Origin: Akkermansiaceae bacterium UBA2367
GTDB taxonomy: Bacteria > Verrucomicrobiota > Verrucomicrobiia > Verrucomicrobiales > DEV007
Assembly (NCBI GenBank): GCA_002344525.1
Contig: DDTJ01000062.1
Coordinates: forward strand, 55,625-99,811
DNA length: 44,187 nt
Direction: 5' to 3'
Shown here: positions 33,806 to 40,987 of the stretch, one piece after another
How the letters are laid out: every line of letters begins with the position of its first letter
Numbering within the stretch: the stretch's first letter is position 1
Position numbers and translations under genes: made by a program
Notes under the pieces: model-generated
Databases searched by the model: none
Told to the model about the DNA's origin: nothing
The model's input: the letters and a program-made list of their open reading frames with translations, nothing else

Positions 33806-34852
33806 CTACGTTCCTATCACGTCCTTCTGCAAATCGCGCAGCACCCGCAGCTCTCCCCAGTCCGCCCCGCGCATCCGACGCGCCCCCGTCGTCCGCTTTT
33901 CGCCGAAGCGGCGGCGCAGGCCCTGCTCCCGCTCGAAGACGGCGTTGACGAAGCCGACGGTCCCCAGCACCGCGCCGTCGCAGAAGTATCTCACCCGATG
34001 GCGCAGCACCTCCCGCACCGGCATGGCTCCCTGGGCCTCGCGCACCGCTTCGACCTCGGCCTCCGCAAACCCTTTCCGGCCCCTTTCCCCCCGATCCAAG
34101 TCGGGGGTCCGCTCCTGCCCCTCCTCATACAAAAAGAGGCGATACCGCGCCGAGGTCCGCCGCCAGTCGTGCTTGAACCCGGTGTCCTGCAAGGACTCGC
34201 TCAGCATCAGACCCAGCCCGTCTCGCGCCGTCTTCGCCCCGCGCCTGCCGGAGAGGGCTTCGGCGTAGCCGCACCAGCGGTAGTCCTCCGGCTTCGAGAC
34301 GATCCCGGCCCGGACGGGATTCAGGTCGATGTAGGCCGAGACCGTCAGCAGAGCCCGCTCGCAGTCCTCGACCAGCACGCTTTTGTAGCGCCCCTCCCAG
34401 AGCGTCCCGGTGCGGTGGAGGCGCTTGTTCATGTGGAAGGTCACGCGCATCTTCAGCTCCTTGAGGAAGAGGGAGAGGTCGCCGCGACGGCGCTCGTAGC
34501 GGTCGAGGATCTCCTTGTGCCAACGCTCGTCGCCGGCGTTGCGGGCGCGCTCCAGCTCCTGGCGCACGCCCTCGACGGCGGTGGCGTCGTGGAGCAGGGG
34601 CAGGACGGCGAGGAGCCCCTCCTCGTCGAGCGGGGCCAGCGCCTCCCGGTCCGGCACTTCGAGGAGGAGGTGGAAGTGGTTGGACATGAGGCAGTAGGTG
34701 ACGACGCGCACCCCGGAGAAGGCCTCCTGGTTGCGAAGGATCTTTCGGAAGACCTCCTTGTCGCGGGCCTCGAAGACCCTGCGCCGGTCCACGACGCGGG
34801 ACATGACATGGTAAAAGGAACGGCCTTCGCCGAGGAGTCGCGCGGTTCTCAT
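33806..34852 (-). CDS. REP-associated tyrosine transposase (RAYT, Y1/HUH-like)
   Basis: 348 residues from ATG 34850-34852. The Y1 transposase fold is evident: RSFYHVMSRVVDRRRVFEAR, the HxH metal motif in YCLMSNHFHLLLEV (H59, H61), and the nucleophile region LTVSAYIDLNPVRAG (Tyr near 174). A C-terminal helical extension (about 250-348) is typical of RAYTs. These domesticated single-strand transposases are linked to spreading REP/REPIN palindromes, so it is a candidate agent for short hairpin repeats in this window. It lies between a metH relic and a HAD relic, which suggests arrival in already decaying DNA. Confidence 0.9.
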   Translation of the reverse strand: MRTARLLGEGRSFYHVMSRVVDRRRVFEARDKEVFRKILRNQEAFSGVRVVTYCLMSNHFHLLLEVPDREALAPLDEEGLLAVLPLLHDATAVEGVRQELERARNAGDERWHKEILDRYERRRGDLSLFLKELKMRVTFHMNKRLHRTGTLWEGRYKSVLVEDCERALLTVSAYIDLNPVRAGIVSKPEDYRWCGYAEALSGRRGAKTARDGLGLMLSESLQDTGFKHDWRRTSARYRLFLYEEGQERTPDLDRGERGRKGFAEAEVEAVREAQGAMPVREVLRHRVRYFCDGAVLGTVGFVNAVFEREQGLRRRFGEKRTTGARRMRGADWGELRVLRDLQKDVIGT

Positions 34853-34936
34853 GTGAGAAGGATGGGGGCTGGACGGGCGCTTGGCAAGCGGAAAATCTAT
34901 TGTTTGTCTGTCCCTTAAACTTAAACTTCCACCGCG

Positions 34937-35068
34937 GACCGGACGCTCTACATCGACGACCTCGCCGCGAACTGCGAGGCGGGAGCCGCGGCGGGCCTGC
35001 GCTCCATCGTCTACGACCGACTCCGCCACGACGAGTTCCTCGCGACGGTGGCGGCGATGCGGGGGTGA
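34937..35068 (+). pseudogene. HAD-superfamily hydrolase, C-terminal remnant
   Basis: The frame reads DRTLYIDDLAANCEAGAAAG, LRSIVYDRLRHDEFLATVAA, MRG then TGA. (L)YIDDxAxNCEAxxxxG is HAD motif IV with its paired aspartates near the end of phosphoglycolate-phosphatase-like enzymes. Only about 43 codons survive, without start codon or motif I. It begins 85 bp upstream of the divergent RAYT start. Confidence 0.7.
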
Positions 35069-35162
35069 ATCTCCGAGGCCCGAGGACCCGCCGATGGGAA
35101 TGGCTGGGATTTCTCGTCCTGGCCATGAATGGACTCGCCCTTTCCGCAGTTGGCGCGGCCCA

Positions 35163-36308
35163 TCAGGGCAGGGGCCTGATCTCGATCTTCTCGAAATAAT
35201 ACCCACCATCCCTGGAGTTCGCCTGGATCGCGAGTCGGCCGCCTTCGGCCTGGATGCCCTTCTGGTTCTCGCCGGGCGATGCGGCGACGAGGTGTTCGAG
35301 GTAGGGCTGGCCGTTCAGCAAGACCGTGACGATGCGGTCGACGACTTTGAAATGCACTTCGAACCACTCGGACTGGTCCAGGGAGGCTGCGTCCATTGGA
35401 GTCAGGTCGTAGAGGCTGCCTGTGGGAAACTTCACCGACTTTGCCCCATTGTGCAGGCTCACCTCGACGCCGCTGGCGGGATTGCCGCGTAGCGTCTCCC
35501 TGCCGTTGAGGTGGAAATAAAAGCCGGAGTTCGCCTCCGCATCGGCGCGAACCCGCGCCCTCAGTTCGAAATTCTTCAGTTTCTCGGGCAGCGACGGACT
35601 GCCTTTGAAATAAAGATAGTCGGCTTCGTCGGTGTTTCGTCTTGCGAAGAGCGCGCCATCGACCATCTGGAAATTCCGGGAGCTGCCGTTTGGCCTCCAC
35701 AAGTCGAGCGAACCGTGGTCGAATACGACTTGCCACCCGCCTTCCTCCGGGGGTGCGGGGGAAGAGGCCTTTTGAGGAACCCCAGCCTCTGCGGTCTTCG
35801 CCCTCGCCGCCTTCACCTTCAGGGCGTCGTCGAGCTTGCCTTCCTTGGTGAGCTGGGATTGGTAGGCCTCCATCTTCGCGTCATGTTCGGCGTAGAGCGG
35901 GGCGGCGGCGCGTTCCCGTTCAGCATCGATCTTCAGGAGCTGGGCCCGATAGGTCGACCGCAGTTGGGTGACTGGCGCGGGATCGGCAGGCCCATCGGCA
36001 GCGGGAACGAGGGACCGTTCGTCGAACCGCTTCCTTTCCTCCCGAATTGCGAGCGCTTCGTCGAGCTGTCCCGCCTGGGTGGCGGCATCGAGCGCGCGCT
36101 TGAGGGCGAGGGAATACTTCAAATCGAGATCCTGGGTTCGCAGCCGGAACTCCTTTCCGATCCTATTCTCGTAAGCCACCGCAAATTCGGCATCTAGGGC
36201 GGCGAGTTGGCGATCGACGGTCGCGGGAGTGGGGTCCTGCCCCTGGCAGGCAAGCGTTGCCGCAAGGATCAAACTCAGGATCAGGGAGGACAGGCGACGA
36301 GGACTCAT
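35163..36308 (-). CDS. Exported DUF1080 (3-keto-disaccharide hydrolase) protein
   Basis: 381 residues from ATG 36306-36308. The N-terminus MSPRRLSSLILSLILAATLA then C is a signal peptide; the Cys at 21 hints at a lipoprotein, but TLAC is a poor lipobox. Residues about 25-170 are charged, helical and rich in Ala/Glu/Lys with a repeated helical pair (QAGQLDEALAIREERK, EGKLDDALKVKAARAK). The C-terminal beta domain (about 192-381) has DUF1080/concanavalin-like features: GWQVVFDHGSLDLWR, NFELRARVRADAEANSGFYF, EWFEVHFKVVDRIVTVLLNG. Such proteins bind or cleave glycans in the envelope of PVC bacteria and Bacteroidetes. Its 5' end lies 36 bp from the first 70-bp repeat. Confidence 0.85.
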   Translation of the reverse strand: MSPRRLSSLILSLILAATLACQGQDPTPATVDRQLAALDAEFAVAYENRIGKEFRLRTQDLDLKYSLALKRALDAATQAGQLDEALAIREERKRFDERSLVPAADGPADPAPVTQLRSTYRAQLLKIDAERERAAAPLYAEHDAKMEAYQSQLTKEGKLDDALKVKAARAKTAEAGVPQKASSPAPPEEGGWQVVFDHGSLDLWRPNGSSRNFQMVDGALFARRNTDEADYLYFKGSPSLPEKLKNFELRARVRADAEANSGFYFHLNGRETLRGNPASGVEVSLHNGAKSVKFPTGSLYDLTPMDAASLDQSEWFEVHFKVVDRIVTVLLNGQPYLEHLVAASPGENQKGIQAEGGRLAIQANSRDGGYYFEKIEIRPLP

Positions 36309-36344
36309 GTCAGATCGACTGTTTTGTAGGGCTCCATCTTTCAA

Positions 36345-36414
36345 ACTGCTAGGAATTCCCTTTCCAGCCCTACTGCCGCCTCACTTCCCCCGGACCGGGG
36401 TCGGAGGGGGTTCA
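36345..36414 (+). repeat. 70-bp identical repeat, copy 1
   Basis: It starts ACTGCTAGGAATTCCC and ends TCGGAGGGGGTTCA; it contains the palindrome GGAATTCC and the hairpin core CCCCGG-A-CCGGGG. It is identical over all 70 bp to copies at 40918, 42877 and 44095 and in the same orientation. This copy marks the left edge of the phage-derived block, between the DUF1080 gene and the XRE repressor. The following 36415-36530 holds only an uncertain promoter-like TTGCGG...TAAACT. Confidence 0.95.
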
Positions 36415-36530
36415 TCGGTGCTTTCGGATGCGGAGGGGGGCATGGGAGTGGGGGATTTCTGGTTTTGCTTTTGGTTCGTCGCGGCTACGGTTGCGGGCGA
36501 CTCACGGACATAAACTCGCATTTGTAAGTA

Positions 36531-36860
36531 ATGCAACGGAAAAAACTCACAGTTTTAAATTTTCACTCAAGATTCCAAGACCTGGTGGAAACGAGCGGGC
36601 TGTCTCAAAAGGATTTGGCATTCGCCTTAGGCTTGTCCGAAGGCTCGATAGTGAACTACAAACGTGACCGGATTCCCAAGGCTGAGGAGCTACTTTCAAT
36701 CGCGGCCCATTTTGGCGTCTCTATTGAATGGCTTTTGACAGGACAAAACCCAGCTCCATCGCAGGGGTCTCAATCAGTCTGGAAACTCAAAGCCGAGCAC
36801 GCCGAGCAGAAGCTGGCAGCCGTAAAATCGGCGCTGAGCGGGCTGTTGAAAAAAATTTAG
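36531..36860 (+). CDS. XRE/CI-type helix-turn-helix repressor
   Basis: 109 residues. Residues about 10-68 form a Cro/CI helix-turn-helix: FQDLVETSGLSQKDLAFALG, LSEGSIVNYKRDRIPKAEEL, LSIAAHFGVSIEWLLTG. The WLLTG ending is typical of phage CI-like and XRE repressors. A short coiled tail (AEHAEQKLAAVKSALSGLL) could dimerise the protein. Codon use is clearly less GC-rich than its neighbours, a sign of foreign origin. It is the first gene of the prophage-like block and is the likely lysogeny regulator, though no autoproteolytic domain is present. Confidence 0.85.
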   Translation: MQRKKLTVLNFHSRFQDLVETSGLSQKDLAFALGLSEGSIVNYKRDRIPKAEELLSIAAHFGVSIEWLLTGQNPAPSQGSQSVWKLKAEHAEQKLAAVKSALSGLLKKI

Positions 36861-36896
36861 CTAGAAACGTCGCGGGCGACGTGATAGATCCGTGGG

Positions 36897-37232
36897 ATGG
36901 GAAAGAGCGCGAAACCCAAACCGATCACATATATCCTGACGATTCAGTGCGTGCGGCCGGAGATTGGAGTCATGGCGAGGTATGTCGCCTCGACCCCGTT
37001 TCCACCGTTCCAGAGAGGGCAGTTCTTGGAACTTCTGGATTGCGAGCCGAGGACTTGGGATGTGGGGGCTTCAAGCCATCGCATCGTCGCGGGGGAGGAC
37101 GGCGGCGTCGCCTGCCTGACGCTGCTGCTAGTGGACTCTCCCGTCGTCGAGAACACCGGCTACGTGGTGCGCAAGCAGTCGGGAGAGGAGATCGGCCCCA
37201 GCGAAACGCGGTTTGGCCGCATCTCGAGCTAG
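36897..37232 (+). CDS. Hypothetical protein, phage block
   Basis: 111 residues from ATG 36897, starting MGKSAKPKPITYILTIQCVR. The composition is ordinary, with beta-prone segments (TYILTIQCV, GGVACLTLLLVDSP, NTGYVVRKQS) and two Cys. No signal peptide, membrane segment or family motif is recognised. It follows the repressor by 36 bp on the same strand. Real coding is supported by a plausible amino-acid mix and by lack of a better frame. Confidence 0.5.
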   Translation: MGKSAKPKPITYILTIQCVRPEIGVMARYVASTPFPPFQRGQFLELLDCEPRTWDVGASSHRIVAGEDGGVACLTLLLVDSPVVENTGYVVRKQSGEEIGPSETRFGRISS

Positions 37233-37304
37233 GACGGCCCTGCTCACGCGGGTAGCTCTGACAGGACGAATGCCGGGCATGGGAAATCCCGCGCCGGTTT
37301 GTAA

Positions 37305-37333
37305 TTGACCGGGCGGCCCGGATCGGGCGAAGG
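37305..37333 (+). promoter_or_regulatory. Candidate promoter of the GYF_2/TM2 gene
   Basis: TTGACC (37305-37310), a 17-bp spacer and CGAAGG (37328-37333) precede the ATG by 7 bp. The -10 match is poor, but the TTG-to-ATG distance (36 bp) is nearly the same as at the next two promoters (35 bp), supporting a shared leaderless layout. Confidence 0.35.
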
Positions 37334-37340
37334 TCGGGGC

Positions 37341-37922
37341 ATGATCGCCACCTGCCCTCTGTATTGGATTTCGGATCGCGGCTCGGACCCTGCCGGACCC
37401 TTCACGCTCGATCAACTGGACGGGATGTGGAGGACGGGCGCGGTCTCGGCGGCGGCGCTGGTCTGCGAGGCCGCGTCGGAGGAATGGACGCCGCTGATGG
37501 GGCTGAGGGCGGCCGCATCGCCGCCCGCGCCCGCGATGGCGGCGACGCCATCGGGAGGCGACGAGGGGTTGCACCGGATGCTGGCCGTCTTCCTGGGCTG
37601 GACGGGTGCCCACTACTTCTACAAGGGGGACGTCCGCCGGGGCCTGAACCGGCTGATGATCGTGGGGATCGCGATGCTCACCGCCGCCGTCGCGGGGGAG
37701 GCGGGGAGGGGCGCGGCGGCGATCATCCTGGTGTCCCTGGCCGCGATGTCGATCCGCGAGACGGCGGAGGGCGCGAAGCCGGAGGCGGGCGGGGAGGGGC
37801 CGCGCGAGAAGACGCCGGAGGAAGAGAGGGCGGCCCGCCGCAACCGGCTGGTTCTGCTGCTGCTGCTGCTTCTGGTCGCGCTGGTCGCGGCGGCGGGGGC
37901 ATGGCTCGCCCCGCCGGAGTAG
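37341..37922 (+). CDS. GYF_2 (DUF4339)-TM2 domain membrane protein
   Basis: 193 residues from ATG 37341. Residues 6-52 (LYWISDRGSDPAGPFTLDQL then DGMWRTGAVSAAALVCEAAS, EEWTPL) form a GYF_2 domain. The TM2 domain follows (LHRMLAVFLGWTGAHYFYKG, then VRRGLNRLMIVGIAMLTAAV), then a charged linker (EKTPEEERAARRN) and a last transmembrane helix of mostly Leu (LVLLLLLLLVALVAAAGAWL). GYF_2-TM2 proteins are common bacterial membrane proteins of unknown role. It is not a recognised phage function and may be a cargo or host gene. A terminator lies 63 bp downstream. Confidence 0.82.
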   Translation: MIATCPLYWISDRGSDPAGPFTLDQLDGMWRTGAVSAAALVCEAASEEWTPLMGLRAAASPPAPAMAATPSGGDEGLHRMLAVFLGWTGAHYFYKGDVRRGLNRLMIVGIAMLTAAVAGEAGRGAAAIILVSLAAMSIRETAEGAKPEAGGEGPREKTPEEERAARRNRLVLLLLLLLVALVAAAGAWLAPPE

Positions 37923-37984
37923 CGGGGCGATCCGCCGGGATGGGAAGGATGGGGCGAGGGGAAGGATGACCGGGCGGCCCGCCG

Positions 37985-38002
37985 CCCCGTCGCGGGGTTT
38001 TT
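37985..38002 (+). terminator. Rho-independent terminator after the GYF_2/TM2 gene
   Basis: CCCCG-TCG-CGGGG followed by TTTTT (37998-38002). The stem is only 5 bp but all G-C. It directly precedes the next promoter. Confidence 0.6.
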
Positions 38003-38006
38003 CCGG

Positions 38007-38035
38007 TTGACGCACCGGGGCGGTGCGTCCGCATT
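38007..38035 (+). promoter_or_regulatory. Candidate promoter/control site of the HTH gene
   Basis: TTGACG (38007-38012), a 17-bp spacer, CGCATT (38030-38035), then 6 bp to the ATG. The 19-bp string GGGGCGGTGCGTCCGCATT (38017-38035) is repeated exactly, at the same distance from the ATG, before the gene at 38529. The sites suggest a common regulator and leaderless mRNAs. Confidence 0.5.
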
Positions 38036-38041
38036 GTTCGC

Positions 38042-38374
38042 ATGAGCGCGACGATCCCCCTCCCCTCCGCCGATCAAACCGACCTTTTCAAAGGGCTCCG
38101 CATCTGGACGGAGCCGAGCGGCAGGCCGCGCCTGGAGGGCACGGTGAAGCTGGCGGCGAAATACACGGGCCTGGCCGAGAGGACGATCCACCATCTGATC
38201 GAGGAGGGGCACATCGCCGTGCGGCAGCCCGGTGCGAACCGGGACGGGGCGGACAAGCCGGACTCCATCGGTCGGAAGCGGCGGTTCCGCTACCTGGTCA
38301 ATATGCGGGACGTGTTCCGCATCGCCTACGGCCGCGAGACGGCGGAGGGGCTGATGCGGGCGATGGGGTTCTGA
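38042..38374 (+). CDS. Helix-turn-helix DNA-binding protein, phage block
   Basis: 110 residues from ATG 38042. Residues about 35-65 (EGTVKLAAKYTGLAERTIHH then LIEEGHIAVRQPG) read as a MerR/excisionase-like winged helix: helix, turn, recognition helix, then a Gly-turn wing. A basic segment (IGRKRRFRYLVNMRDVF) follows. Its size and context fit a phage transcription or excision factor, but the exact family is not recognised. It is flanked by a terminator-promoter unit on one side and a strong terminator on the other, so it forms a single-gene unit. Confidence 0.65.
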   Translation: MSATIPLPSADQTDLFKGLRIWTEPSGRPRLEGTVKLAAKYTGLAERTIHHLIEEGHIAVRQPGANRDGADKPDSIGRKRRFRYLVNMRDVFRIAYGRETAEGLMRAMGF

Positions 38375-38398
38375 TTCGGTTTTTGTTGAGAGCGGGTG

Positions 38399-38440
38399 CC
38401 CCGCTGGATCGCCTTAACGGGAGGGTCCAGCGGGGTTTTT
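38399..38440 (+). terminator. Strong rho-independent terminator
   Basis: The 10-bp perfect stem CCCCGCTGGA (38399-38408)/TCCAGCGGGG (38426-38435), a 17-base loop and TTTTT (38436-38440) lie 24 bp after the HTH gene stop. Confidence 0.9.
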
Positions 38441-38493
38441 GTTTCGTGGGGCGGTGTTTTCACGCCGCGCCCGCCGCGCATTCGGCGGGCGGC

Positions 38494-38522
38494 TTGCGGG
38501 AGGGGGGCGGTGCGTCCGCATT
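38494..38522 (+). promoter_or_regulatory. Candidate promoter/control site of the small membrane protein gene
   Basis: TTGCGG (38494-38499), a 17-bp spacer, CGCATT (38517-38522), 6 bp to ATG 38529. It shares the exact 19-bp string GGGGCGGTGCGTCCGCATT (38504-38522) and spacing with the promoter at 38007. Confidence 0.5.
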
Positions 38523-38528
38523 TCCCGC

Positions 38529-38711
38529 ATGAACGATCCATTTCTGCTCTTCCTCCTCTGCGGCGCGGCGTCCTCCGCCTCCTTCCTCGCGGGCCTGCTG
38601 TGGAGGGACCGCCGCAGCGAGCGGGAGGGCGCGGTGTTCGATGCCGCGATCTGCCAGCTCGACGAGCGCCTTGAGAAGGTCGAGCGGGTCGTGCTGCTGT
38701 CGGGGGAGTGA
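38529..38711 (+). CDS. Small single-pass membrane protein, phage block
   Basis: 60 residues. One transmembrane helix (FLLFLLCGAASSASFLAGLL, residues 5-24) is followed by a basic stop-transfer (WRDRRSERE) and a short coiled coil (CQLDERLEKVERVVLL). The small size, topology and the cell-wall hydrolase genes just downstream suggest a holin or spanin-like helper in lysis; that is inference from position. The stop overlaps low-complexity GGGATTTG repeats leading to the next gene. Confidence 0.6.
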   Translation: MNDPFLLFLLCGAASSASFLAGLLWRDRRSEREGAVFDAAICQLDERLEKVERVVLLSGE

Positions 38712-38755
38712 TTTGGGAATTGGGATTTGGGAATTGCGATTTGGGATTTGAGATG
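38708..38755 (+). repeat. GGGATTTG-type repeat, block 1
   Basis: Degenerate TTGGGAATTGGGATTTGGGA units run from the stop of the 60-residue gene to the ATG of the next gene (38753). The same unit occurs at 41158-41200 and 41724-41762, also directly next to phage start codons. Confidence 0.7.
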
Positions 38756-39223
38756 AGCGATCCGGTCATGACTAACAGGACGACGCCTGCCGTGCTGCTG
38801 TTTCGCGGGCGGGGGGCGATCTCGGCTTTGATCCGGTGGCAGACCCGCTCTCCTTTTTCCCATGCCGCTTTACTGATGCCGGACGGGCGCATCGTAGAGA
38901 GCTGGCAAGGCGCGGGCGTGCGCGTGAAGGCGCTCGCGGATTGGAGCGACATCGATGTTTTCGACGTGCCGTCGATGAGTGCCGGGCAGTGGAACGACGC
39001 GTTGCGGTTCGCGACGGATTTCGTGGGGGCGGGCTATGACTACCGAAGCGTCATGCGCTTCGTCTCGCGACGTGGGGCGTCGGAGGACGGGCGGTGGTTC
39101 TGCTCGGAACTGGTCTTCGCGGCGCTTCAGGCGGCGGGCGTCGATTTGCTGGAACGCATCGCCGCCTCGGAGGTCTCGCCGGGCTTGCTGTCCCTCTCCC
39201 CTCTTCTGCGCCCTCGGGGCTGA
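38753..39223 (+). CDS. Permuted NlpC/P60-like cysteine hydrolase
   Basis: 156 residues from ATG 38753; a GTG at 38708 would only add repeat-encoded residues. The pattern SPFSHAALLMPDGRIVESWQ (catalytic His near residue 36) comes before GRWFCSELVFAALQAAG (catalytic Cys near residue 120). That His-before-Cys order marks the circularly permuted YiiX/YebB-like branch of the NlpC/P60 papain-like fold. Such enzymes cut amide or ester bonds in cell wall or lipids. Placed before an M15 endolysin, it fits a phage lysis or tail-linked peptidoglycan role. Confidence 0.78.
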   Translation: MSDPVMTNRTTPAVLLFRGRGAISALIRWQTRSPFSHAALLMPDGRIVESWQGAGVRVKALADWSDIDVFDVPSMSAGQWNDALRFATDFVGAGYDYRSVMRFVSRRGASEDGRWFCSELVFAALQAAGVDLLERIAASEVSPGLLSLSPLLRPRG

Positions 39224-39244
39224 AATCTGAACACCGGAACATTC

Positions 39245-39970
39245 ATGAGCACTCTCGTTAAACGCGGTTCAAAGGGCGATTCAGTCCGGGAGATTCAGGT
39301 TTTCATCAACGTCACGGCGGACGGCATCTTCGGGGCGATCACGGAGGCGGCGGTGATGGTCTGGCAGCGGTCGCGCGGCTTGACGCCGGACGGGATTGTC
39401 GGCCCTCTGACGCTCGCGGCGATGCGGGCGGAGGGTTTTGGTTCGCGGGCGGAGCCGTCGCGGGAGGTTTCTGCGGCGGCTCCGGTTGGGATCGATGGGA
39501 TCGACGGGAGGTCTGCGAGGAATGTCGCGAGCCTGCTCCCTGCGGTGCGGCCCCACTTCGAGCGGATCGTGATCGAGGGGACTCGCATCGCGAAGGCTAT
39601 GGGGGCCGACAGCTATGTGATGATCTCGGGCACGCGGACCTATGCGGAACAGGACGCTCTTTATGCCAAAGGGCGGACGGTTCCCGGCCCCGTGGTCACG
39701 AACGCCAAGGGCGGCCACTCGAACCACAATTTCGGCGTCGCGGGGGATTTCGGCGTCTTCCATGGGGGTGTCTACCTCGACAACGCGAACCCCGCCCTCG
39801 CGAGCCATATCCACAAGGCGGTCGCCGCGTGGGTCAAGGCGAACCTCCCCAAGATCGAGTGGGGCGGTGACTGGACCTCTTTCCGCGACGAGTCGCACTA
39901 CCAATTCCGCACCGGGCTGAGCCTCGCGCAGATGCGGGCGCGGGTCGCGGCGGGGCAGCCTCTGCTTTGA
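39245..39970 (+). CDS. Endolysin: peptidoglycan-binding domain plus M15 peptidase
   Basis: 241 residues. Residues 1-62 (LVKRGSKGDSVREIQVFINV, TADGIFGAITEAAVMVWQRS, RGLTPDGIVGPLTLAAM) form a PG_binding_1 domain. The C-terminal M15 (VanY/L-Ala-D-Glu peptidase) domain has ISGTRTYAEQDALYAKGR, the zinc motif SNHNFGVAGD (H161, D168), and DESHYQF with the third ligand H218. It cleaves the peptide stem of murein. There is no signal peptide, so release would need a holin; the small membrane protein two genes upstream is a candidate. Confidence 0.92.
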   Translation: MSTLVKRGSKGDSVREIQVFINVTADGIFGAITEAAVMVWQRSRGLTPDGIVGPLTLAAMRAEGFGSRAEPSREVSAAAPVGIDGIDGRSARNVASLLPAVRPHFERIVIEGTRIAKAMGADSYVMISGTRTYAEQDALYAKGRTVPGPVVTNAKGGHSNHNFGVAGDFGVFHGGVYLDNANPALASHIHKAVAAWVKANLPKIEWGGDWTSFRDESHYQFRTGLSLAQMRARVAAGQPLL

Positions 39971-40031
39971 CCCCTTTCCCTTTTTGCCATCCCGGCAGTC
40001 CGCCCCTTCCGACGAATCCGACCCATCCATC

Positions 40032-40568
40032 ATGAGCAAGAGCACCCTCCCCGAAGTCACCGTTCCCACCCCGCAGGCCGTCGCCGCGTGGAAGAAGAAG
40101 TGCGACCGCCTCGTCGAAATGGACGCGGAGCTGGCGAAGCAGGCCGCGAAGCTGGAGGCGAAGCTGAAGCCGATCCGCGAGCAGTTCGAGCCGGACGTCG
40201 AGCGGCTCCGCAAGCAGGTGAAGGAGCTGGCCGCCGAGGTCTCGGAGTTCGGCGTCGAGCATCGCGCCACGCTTTTCGCGGAGGGTTCGGAGATCGCGAC
40301 GAAGATCGCGACGATCACGGGCCGGGAGACGCCTGCGGCGGTCGCCCTCGACGAGGAGGCCGATGAGAAGGCGGTTGTCGCCGCCCTCGCGGAGACGCGC
40401 GGGCTCAAGAAGTTTTTGCGAATCTCGATGAGCCTCGACAAGCCCGCGATCAAGGCGGCGCTGTCGGACGCGGCGGAGAAGGCCCGCACGGTGCGCGAGG
40501 CGCTGAACGGCGCGGGGCTTTTCCTGCGGAAGGGGTTCGCGGTCTCCGTGAAGGGGAAGGGCGAGTGA
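40032..40568 (+). CDS. gam: Mu Gam-like host-nuclease inhibitor
   Basis: 178 residues from ATG 40032. A long N-terminal coiled coil (AAWKKKCDRLVEMDAELAKQ, AAKLEAKLKPIREQFEPDVE, RLRKQVKELA) leads into a core and the typical Gam ending (KKFLRISMSLDKPAIKAALS, NGAGLFLRKGFAVSVKGKGE). Mu Gam is a Ku-like dimer that binds and protects linear phage DNA ends from RecBCD. It is the strongest sign that this block derives from a transposable Mu-like phage, although no transposase genes are present in the window. Confidence 0.85.
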   Translation: MSKSTLPEVTVPTPQAVAAWKKKCDRLVEMDAELAKQAAKLEAKLKPIREQFEPDVERLRKQVKELAAEVSEFGVEHRATLFAEGSEIATKIATITGRETPAAVALDEEADEKAVVAALAETRGLKKFLRISMSLDKPAIKAALSDAAEKARTVREALNGAGLFLRKGFAVSVKGKGE

Positions 40569-40573
40569 GGCGC

Positions 40574-40606
40574 GGAGTTGAGAGTTGAAAGTTGAGAGTT
40601 GAGAGG
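40574..40606 (+). repeat. GTTGAGAGTT repeat, third block
   Basis: About four GTTGAGA/GTTGAAA units follow the gam stop. The block shares GGAGTTGAGAGTTGA and the following GAGAGGCT with the complement of the block at 17789-17814, showing that the same short repeat sits in both core and phage regions. Confidence 0.7.
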
Positions 40607-40632
40607 CTGTGAAAACGCGATCCGACAACCGC

Positions 40633-40917
40633 ATGGCCCGACTGAAGGGCCGGGTCTGGAACGGGATGCCCGCGACGGACTTCCTCCTGATCCGCCTCGA
40701 CGGCGAGGACGGGGAGCCCGCGTGGACTCTGCGGGAGGCGGCGGCGAGGGTCTCGAAAAAGATCGGCGTCCCGGTCTCGGAGGCCATCGTCTCGGCGTGG
40801 GGGAAGGCCCAGAGGGCGGAGCGCCGGAACGCGGCGAACGTGGAGATGATGATCGAGGCGACGGCGGCGCGGCTCGCGGAGCACGCGGCCTCGGGCCTCT
40901 CCCTCGACGACATGGTC
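40633..40917 (+). pseudogene. Phage helical protein truncated by 70-bp repeat
   Basis: From ATG 40633 (a GTG at 40609 is also possible) the frame reads MARLKGRVWNGMPATDFLLI, then WTLREAAARVSKKIGVPVSE, and ends LSLDDMVT exactly at the start of the 70-bp repeat copy 2. Beyond it the frame continues through the repeat and then antisense to another phage gene, so the natural C-terminus is missing. The helical, DNA-packaging-like composition and place after gam loosely recall small Mu genes such as gp27, but I do not recognise it. Confidence 0.55.
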
Positions 40918-40987
40918 ACTGCTAGGAATTCCCTTTCCAGCCCTACTGCCGCCTCACTTCCCCCGGACCGGGGTCGGAGGGGGTTCA
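40918..40987 (+). repeat. 70-bp identical repeat, copy 2
   Basis: Identical to copy 1. It cuts two phage genes at once: the plus-strand helical protein loses its 3' end on the left, and the minus-strand decoration-like protein loses its 3' end on the right and instead gains the tail EPPPTPVRGK encoded by the repeat. Confidence 0.95.
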
